Under the pieces are notes generated by a model. That model worked only from the letters and a program-made list of their open reading frames with translations, ran no database searches and was not told the DNA's origin. DNA of 22,407 nt, taken from NCBI RefSeq assembly GCF_000003605.2, contig NW_003116454.1, forward strand, positions 585,715 through 608,121, written 5' to 3'. Both the position numbers and the translations under genes were made by a program. Source of the stretch: Saccoglossus kowalevskii (taxonomy: Eukaryota; Hemichordata; Enteropneusta; Harrimaniidae). The first letter of the stretch is position 1; each line of letters opens with the position of its first letter. Below, one piece after another: positions 15,976 through 22,407 of the stretch.

Positions 15976-17703
15976 CTTCCAAGTTGACATATATTTCGTG
16001 ATGTACGCTATCACATGAAAGTATATATTTAGTTTTTATGATTCACACAATATATCATATTTGCTCTTTATCGTGTGTATTAGTAGTTGTATTCTTGCAA
16101 TTCAATGGTACATCATATGCTTTTACAGTGTTTTGCATTGAATGATGCATCATTTTGACATGTGTGTGTTCAACATTGTTTTTTTATGGCGACTATGCAC
16201 TTTTTCATTGATGAAAAACAAAGTATCATCACCTGCACAATCTGAAAAATGTCTTTAATAATCAAAACTGTTTTGAAAATCTGAAAATTTCTCATGAACT
16301 TTTGTCTTCCTGATGCCATAACGTCACCAAATCGCTAGAATTCCTCGCAGTGAAAAATAATCAGTTTACAGTATATTAACCAAGTTAATCAGACACGAGA
16401 CAATGTTCAATTCGTATGTTATCTTCCTTGGTTATTAATTATCCACGCATCAACTAAGTCAAAGTTTGTGAAGGACAAGGTGGACACAGCTTAGTCATGT
16501 GCATACTACTAAACTGAATATCTATTATTATTCCTCCATTCATACATATATACTGCATGTAAACATCATAATATTCGTTGTCAGAAACGTTTGCTCTTTT
16601 TGGGGGAAAAAATTGTAAAAATCACTGTGACTTCCTGGGGCTCATGCGTCTCAATGAAATATTCAATGCTTTAAAAGTCACTACATCCTCTTGTCTCAAA
16701 GAGCTCAGTTAATTATTCACTGTTAACATTCATTTTGATATTTTCACTAACTGTAACAATTTGAAAAAACTTTGTCTCTTGCAAAGTTAAAAAGGTTTAG
16801 AGTAATTTAATCAACATGAGGAAATTATTGAATTTACTGGAATAGTTTAAGGTAGAGGAGATTCAGTTTACCTGACAGATATTTAATTAGTTAATTAGGA
16901 AACGAAGATGAACTCCCTTGTCCACAAAACTATATATTTTCGAAAAGTTTATTGTATGAATTTTATGGACACTGTAGCTTGAAATATGAACAAAAATGTG
17001 CTTTTTTGGTCAAAGGTGATTACAAAAAATACCTTCTAAAACATGCTCCTGTTTCTTGTCAAAATTGGTTTACTGGTACATCTGTTTACTATGAAGAAAG
17101 TGTCGTATTGAAAACTGTCTACCAGTTGTCAATTTTGCAGGGCAGAACCTCACATTTCACTACTTCAAGTTTATGCATAAATTAACACTCAGGCTTGTTG
17201 TCTGTACGATTGTTGTAACACTGTTCAACCAAAAACAATGCTCCGACGGCGTTTTGAAGATAAATTTCAAAACAAAAGGTCAAAGCGTCTAGGAGGTATT
17301 TTTTAAAGTTCTGGGATGTGCACTAAAAAGAAGCTGAGATAATTGCTAATTTGCATAACAATTCACTCAGTGTGAAGTTTGCTAATGCTCATAATTAAAA
17401 TAGATGTAACAGTTCCAAATTTAAATGTATTATCATTTTGTCAAATATAGTGCATCATATAGAGATCCGGTCATTTTTTTTCACCATCTTTCTTTTTTAT
17501 TATTAATGTACAGCCTTGCTAAATCTAGCTAAGCATTCAAAAGGGAGAATGTTTGCACCTGTTATCTATATTTAAAATCGTCTTTTGAGTATGTTCCACT
17601 ATTCATAATTCTACAAAATTGTAACAGTCTATAGCCAAGATTCACTCCCAAGTTCCTACGAACCTGCATCTCTACCTTAAGGGATGAGTTCTTTGTGAAG
17701 AAA
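15976..17703. other. Intergenic, no gene seen
   Basis: AT-rich. A 77-codon open frame at 16952-17185 (plus) has no recognisable domain, repeat copy or splice context and is probably chance. The last about 130 bases before 17704 may be the 3' UTR end of another LINE, judged only by the tail that follows. Confidence 0.6.
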
Positions 17704-17731
17704 ATTGATTGATTGATTGATTGATTGATTG
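17704..17731 (+). repeat. (ATTG)7 tract, possible LINE tail
   Basis: Seven perfect ATTG units directly after TTTGTGAAGAAA. Layout resembles the TTCA tail of the intron 7 LINE (a GAAATAAA-like sequence then a 4-base tandem), so it may mark a severely truncated CR1/L2-like insertion. A plain microsatellite is the alternative. Confidence 0.55.
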
Positions 17732-19164
17732 ACTGAGATATAAGTATCTGGGTATCCAAACTCTTATCATGCGTTGATAAATTTACTTTCAGTTTACCCT
17801 ATTTGTTGTTAAGAGATTCTACTCTACTACAAACAACACATATGGAGAATCCTAATATGGCACGTCATATACATGCAGTCATGCATCTAAGTAAAAACAT
17901 CATTTGTCAGTAGTGATGTTGTGTGGTGCACAATAAACCTCTAATGCGATGCTGATATAAATAAATTAATTCTTTATGTGCTGTTCCACAAAAACCTTAA
18001 TATTTGGATCAACCTTTCAGTATTTTGCCATGTTATGCGTAATCTAAGCATGTTTGTGTTTTCTTTGTAGGTTTTCAAAACGCGTGTGTTAAATACACTA
18101 ATGGTAATGACATTTTAGTCCCAGATGGGATGGACGAGAAATGTTCATGGAAGAACTTGGATTAGACAGTGACTATGCAATTTAAATGACCTCCTATCTG
18201 AAGGTGGGCCACTATTATAGTCTGGTTTATATTCCGAGATCTACCTGAACCTCTGAAAACGATTTTAATATGGTTTTGCCGAGGGTGTACATGTAGGATA
18301 GTGATCTATAAATAGAACTCGTTTATATGTTTAATTATTTTAACAGTAATTTCATTCTACAAACCTTGCCCAGACTTAACACCAAGACCCCTATACTTCA
18401 TAGACCCCTAACCCTCACTCAACCCCTTCTACCTCAGAACTATCGTAATTATTGTAATTGTTTCCAGTGCAATTGAAAAAAGCGTTCTTATAGCGTGTAT
18501 GTATGTTAGCCATGTAAATAAAATACCAGCCATGTTAGCCATGTACCATAAAATAAAATACACATAAATTATCTTAGTAGCATGACACATTTCTCGTGCC
18601 TGGAAAGCCGGAGGTAATATCTTGAGATTTTAAAATTGCTTGACACGTTGGCAAAATAAGGACAACGAATTACATCAGAAATGCGATGGTATGCATTGAG
18701 ATTATGGATCCAATAAATTATTGACCGGCATTGTGTGGGTGCCGTATGTAATCAGCTAGAGCGGCCCTGAACAATGTGAACAACCACATTATATATTCAC
18801 CAGACAGGTTATATTGTTATTAATACCAGTTGCTCCCACGGTAAGCTTAACATTTCTATCTCTTTACATGTACGTACATTTACTACCAGCATATCTGAAC
18901 ATGTATAAGTATCTAAAATACACCCGGACAATGTGTTGACTAAGTGTTGTAAATATTCGTAATTGCTGTTTAGATCAGGGGAGGTACGAAGCCAAGTACA
19001 ATACAAACGTTTCATTTTTAAAGGTGTTTCTTTCGTTTTATTTTATTTTATCGGTCATAAGTCAGGCAACAGGCGACTACTATGCTTTAAAAATAAGAAT
19101 TTACTAAAAAACAAAAGTGGGTTGGGCAAATTAAGAGTACAGAAAATGTATCGCTAATATGAGT
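17732..19164. other. Intergenic, no gene seen
   Basis: AT-rich with a C-rich patch near 18370-18435 (repeated ACCCCTA-like runs). No ORF of note. Confidence 0.7.
18503..18562 (+). repeat. 29-bp tandem duplication, two units
   Basis: ATGTTAGCCATGTAAATAAA (18503) recurs at 18532 as ATGTTAGCCATGTACCATAA, with AAATAAAATAC in both units. Confidence 0.75.
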
Positions 19165-19795
19165 TTGGTAAATTGGTAAGCAGGGCTGATACACCCTGGC
19201 ACATTTTATCCTATTCATGATAAATCAAACAATAGCTAACAAAAGAAAGTTTTCCACTTATTGGTAGAGGGAACTATACATCCATTACCCGAATCCAAAA
19301 TTAAATGTGTGCCAGTCAGTTTCGATCAACAAAACTACTTGTATTTTAAAATAATATAAGGAATAGTTTTCCCTTACAGGCGATCACAATCAACTAGAAC
19401 AAATAAGAATGTAGTTTTCAAGAATTGCATCCAAAATTTCATATATGCAAATACAAACATGAACTAATTAATACCATGTATATATTTTGGTTAGCATACT
19501 GTGTTATATGGCGATATCTACTAATGGCATAAACAATGACCCACACTACGACCTACATGTATTTGGTACAGCAGTCATTCATGGGTCAATAACTGGAGCT
19601 AATAACTGAACGCCACTGACCTGTAATTCAACAAAGCAATTCCCACTGAATACAACAAATTCAATTCCCAACTAAAATCACTTTCACATGACAAGCCCAC
19701 CATACTATCAACTCAAATGATATTTTAATTCAAAATGGCCACCCCAACACAGCGCCTTGTCAAAAAAAATAGAACGCTTTAATATAGTTTACATG
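19165..19795 (-). repeat. Dispersed repeat family 1, copy B (inverted)
   Basis: This is the inverted partner of the left-end copy. The best-kept part is 19480-19795. The sharp end is at CTTTAATATAGTTTACAT (about 19778-19795), facing the same end of copy A at about 122. Towards 19165 the similarity fades with indels. The two copies are about 19 kb apart. Confidence 0.85.
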
Positions 19796-20917
19796 AAGTC
19801 AAGCCCCTCCCTCTAATACCTGCTGCATTTTATATACACTATATTATGAATTATAATAACTGCTCTAATTCTCCATTACATTAGGGAATATTTGCAATAC
19901 AATATAATTATACTGAAATGAAAAATATATTAAAAAATATATATAGGTGCGTTCATCATCCAAATGAAATTAATTCAACAGTTTGATCCAGGAGGCCCAG
20001 GTAAAGGTTTTTCCGGTGACCCGTGAGAAAGACATCTATTTCGGTATAGTACTCGTATAGTACAATGCGACATATTTTACCCATACTACAACGCTTGAAC
20101 TTACCTTGATTGGCGTAACAATCCGATGACACTATGAAGATAAACAAATGTTTAGCTTCCTGCTGTAGTATATATCATGACACAATGGAACAGGTACACG
20201 TGAAATGACAGGTGTCCGTGGTGAAACCAAAGATTTTCGCAAATTTGAAAGTTATGTTTTTCAAGTATAAAGTCTTACGTAAAAATACAACATACCTTTT
20301 TTTTCGAATATTGTTAATACTCAGCAACAGCTCACCAAAATTCTTAAAGTAAAACACGTCGTTACTTAGTTGTAAGTTGGTGTTGATAAAACTAAAGGCT
20401 AATTATCATTAACTCAGACCGCGAATGAAAATTGACGAGTAGGCCAACCACGACGTTATCGATGTGCAGGCCGCGGAAAATGTTTCAGTTGTGATCCCTG
20501 AACCAAAATGTTTTCTAAATATAGACTCCTTTAATAAGTCGAGCGTCCTCAAACACTTCCTGTTTCAGAGTGACTATAGAAACTCTGCTGTCTACATAGA
20601 CAGGCACATCAGCCGTCCATATTGTTTTAAATGTAAGATTTTGATTTTGACCCAGTGATATGCTGACACATGAAGCCTGCACTGTGTTAATGAAGATTTC
20701 TGATTAGTTTTTTGTGTTTTAGGGGGAAAATGAAAAAAACATTGTTGACCACTTTCTGCTATAAAGTCAAGAAAACGTAGTACAGACTTCATTTTTCTGC
20801 ATAGCACTTGATCAAAATTGAAATAAATATTAATGAAAGGCTAATCTTAAATTTTGAATATTTTTTAAGGTGTCTTCAATACACTCAGCACACAGGAGTT
20901 CTTTCAAAATTGTCTTT
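19796..20917. other. Intergenic, no gene seen
   Basis: AT-rich. It contains a short direct repeat GTATAGTAC.. x2 (near 20043-20062). No coding feature can be supported. Confidence 0.7.
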
Positions 20918-21373
20918 GATAATATTTGCCCTCATCTTTTATGACATGTGTTTTTTTAGGTATAAAAGAATATACAATCATTTATTTATATATAATACTT
21001 CCGTTATAATTGGGATATACTTATTCATATATCTGAGCTTTCGTGATTCGCTGGAATTAATTTTCTGTGTTTTGTATGAAATTTATTTTTCACTGAATTT
21101 TGATTACCTTGATCGTAGAAAATGAATGATACCATCAAAAGAACAACTGTACATAGAATTCGTGCATTGCTCTAAATAACAACACGAACGTATGAAATAG
21201 ATAACTTTCAGGTGAATTTGGATCTGAAGAGTGCTTTGTTGTTTTTGGATCTAGTAGTATGTGACATTGGAGATTGGTTTGTGTCGTTACTAAATATTTC
21301 CAATAGTGTTTTTGCTTGTACCAGTAGAATTCTGAAAATGTGGCTATTCAAAATTGCAAACCACAGAAAATGC
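20918..21373 (+). repeat. Dispersed repeat family 2, copy B
   Basis: Direct partner of 15593-15975, 5.3 kb away. It is longer because of an internal segment near 21052-21105 absent from copy A. Edges are estimated where similarity fades (GATAATATTTGCC at the left, CACAGAAAATGCC at the right). The class is unknown. Confidence 0.85.
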
Positions 21374-22375
21374 CCGGATGTATCTGATTTAATATATATA
21401 ATTTCAGATAATACTTCTTTGAATGTGGTATTAAGTTAAATATTTTGCTATGTTCATGTGCTGGGACTTAAAGTACAGAATGTGAGGTCAGTTGGTGAAC
21501 ACTTTGAAACATCTGGCTATATAACTGTCATTATGATTTAGTTGCGAACTAACTATATAAATAGGTGATGCAATTTTTTAGCAAATTTACATAATACTTT
21601 ACATCATTCTCATAACTATGACTAAACAAATTAGCATTTTGGGCATTGTATATCGTCACTGCCCAGCGATAGTAATATTCATGTGACCTGATATATTACC
21701 ATGCTTTCATATCGAGCCAATGATGTTTCTATTAATATTTTGACCTTTACAATTGTATTAATGAAGTTCGTAGCTTTTACAATTAGAGCTTCTGTTTACA
21801 TTGGCTTGGGGCATATACAAATTAACTGAATATTATGCATAAATAAGTACCAAAACATCAGAACATGAGGTATGTTTGTTATGTAGTACAATATAGGTAA
21901 ACTAATAACAATTCTCTAAAGAAAATTAGTAAAACTACAAAACAACATTACATTGTCATCTAAAATATACCAGATACATCGATATCGAAGACTATGGTGT
22001 TAGACATACTAGGTCTATGTAGTGGTTAGAAGTCAGCGCCCTGCATAATTGTGTTAATTTCCTACACGTACCTCATCAACAAGGGATGAAGTAGTGGGAT
22101 TAATCATATATACAATAACATACAGTAAATTGTGAATTGAATTGTTTGTCTAAATTATATTTCTCAGAGTGGTAATTAGCTCTGTTAATAACTATTGACA
22201 TTAATGTCATTCAAAGGCAGTAACGTGTATATAACTTCTATAACTTCTTCTTGCTTGCAGTACAGAGTCATCAATAGTTATAAAAGGTATTTATTCGGCA
22301 AACACAAATGGGCCATTTGTTTCTTAAAAGTGATGTAACTGGTCAGCTGGATATTTGGCATGTAGCATATAAAGG

Positions 22376-22378
<3 letters not shown>
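21374..22378. other. Intergenic, no gene seen
   Basis: AT-rich, stop-dense. TTCTTGCTTGCAG at 22248-22260 looks like a splice acceptor on the plus strand, but no coding exon follows that I can recognise. Confidence 0.65.

Positions 22379-22407
<29 letters not shown>
22379..22407. repeat. (TA)n dinucleotide tract at window end
   Basis: Uninterrupted TA units running off the end of the window. Confidence 0.95.

Noticed and set aside
16952..17185. 77-codon plus-strand open frame
   Set aside because: No recognised domain or neighbouring exon; length is expected by chance in a 22 kb window.
20808..21125. 105-codon plus-strand hydrophobic open frame
   Set aside because: It runs into dispersed repeat copy B, and copy A does not keep the frame; AT-rich sequence readily gives such Phe/Ile/Leu-rich frames.
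1..22407. CRISPR arrays, operons, ribosome binding sites, tRNA or rRNA genes
   Set aside because: The sequence is animal nuclear DNA with spliced exons; no regularly spaced repeats or RNA gene core motifs were seen.

Overview
The window is animal nuclear DNA, AT-rich and intron-bearing, with decayed retrotransposons of Ty3/gypsy and CR1/L2-like type. The gene and repeat styles suggest a marine invertebrate (mollusc, lancelet or similar), but the exact group cannot be fixed from the sequence alone. There is one protein-coding gene. It lies on the minus strand between 13118 (start codon) and 2292 (stop codon) and encodes a 635-residue member of the SLC28 concentrative nucleoside transporter (CNT) family. 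Eleven coding exons can be joined with GT-AG introns and matching phases at every junction; only the exon 2 donor is weak. A 5' non-coding exon must lie further up (above 13126), because the start-codon exon begins at a splice acceptor.

The main observation is that the CNT scaffold and its sodium-site residues are intact, while the residues that contact the nucleoside in known CNTs are replaced in all three substrate-site segments. Hairpin 1 has S-G-G-E instead of G/S-Q-T/S-E. Hairpin 2 has SVLVSY instead of the family signature NEFVAY. TM7 has CGHSHLAG instead of CGFANxxS. This looks like a sodium-coupled CNT-fold transporter that has changed its substrate, or lost nucleoside transport, without becoming a pseudogene.

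Layout from left to right: a dispersed repeat copy (about 122-650); a broken Ty3/gypsy reverse transcriptase/RNase H remnant on the minus strand (about 1130-2058) bracketed by 42-bp near-identical direct repeats; SLC28 exons 11 to 8 (2292-4901), with a small insertion in intron 9 that carries a hammerhead-like hairpin and a 28-bp perfect palindrome; a dead CR1/L2-like LINE in intron 7, opposite to the gene (about 5189-7716), ending in a conserved-looking 3' stem-loop and a (TTCA)6 tail; exons 7 to 1 (7792-13126), with an inverted-repeat unit of about 1.2 kb in intron 4 that is rich in CACGTG and GTCGAC palindromes.

The last 9 kb (13127-22407) is upstream or intergenic. I see no supportable coding exon there. 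It holds candidate splice donors for the missing 5' UTR exon, a degenerate 58-bp tandem repeat, two direct copies of a second dispersed repeat (15593-15975 and 20918-21373), the inverted partner of the left-end repeat (about 19165-19795), an (ATTG)7 tract, and a terminal (TA)n run.
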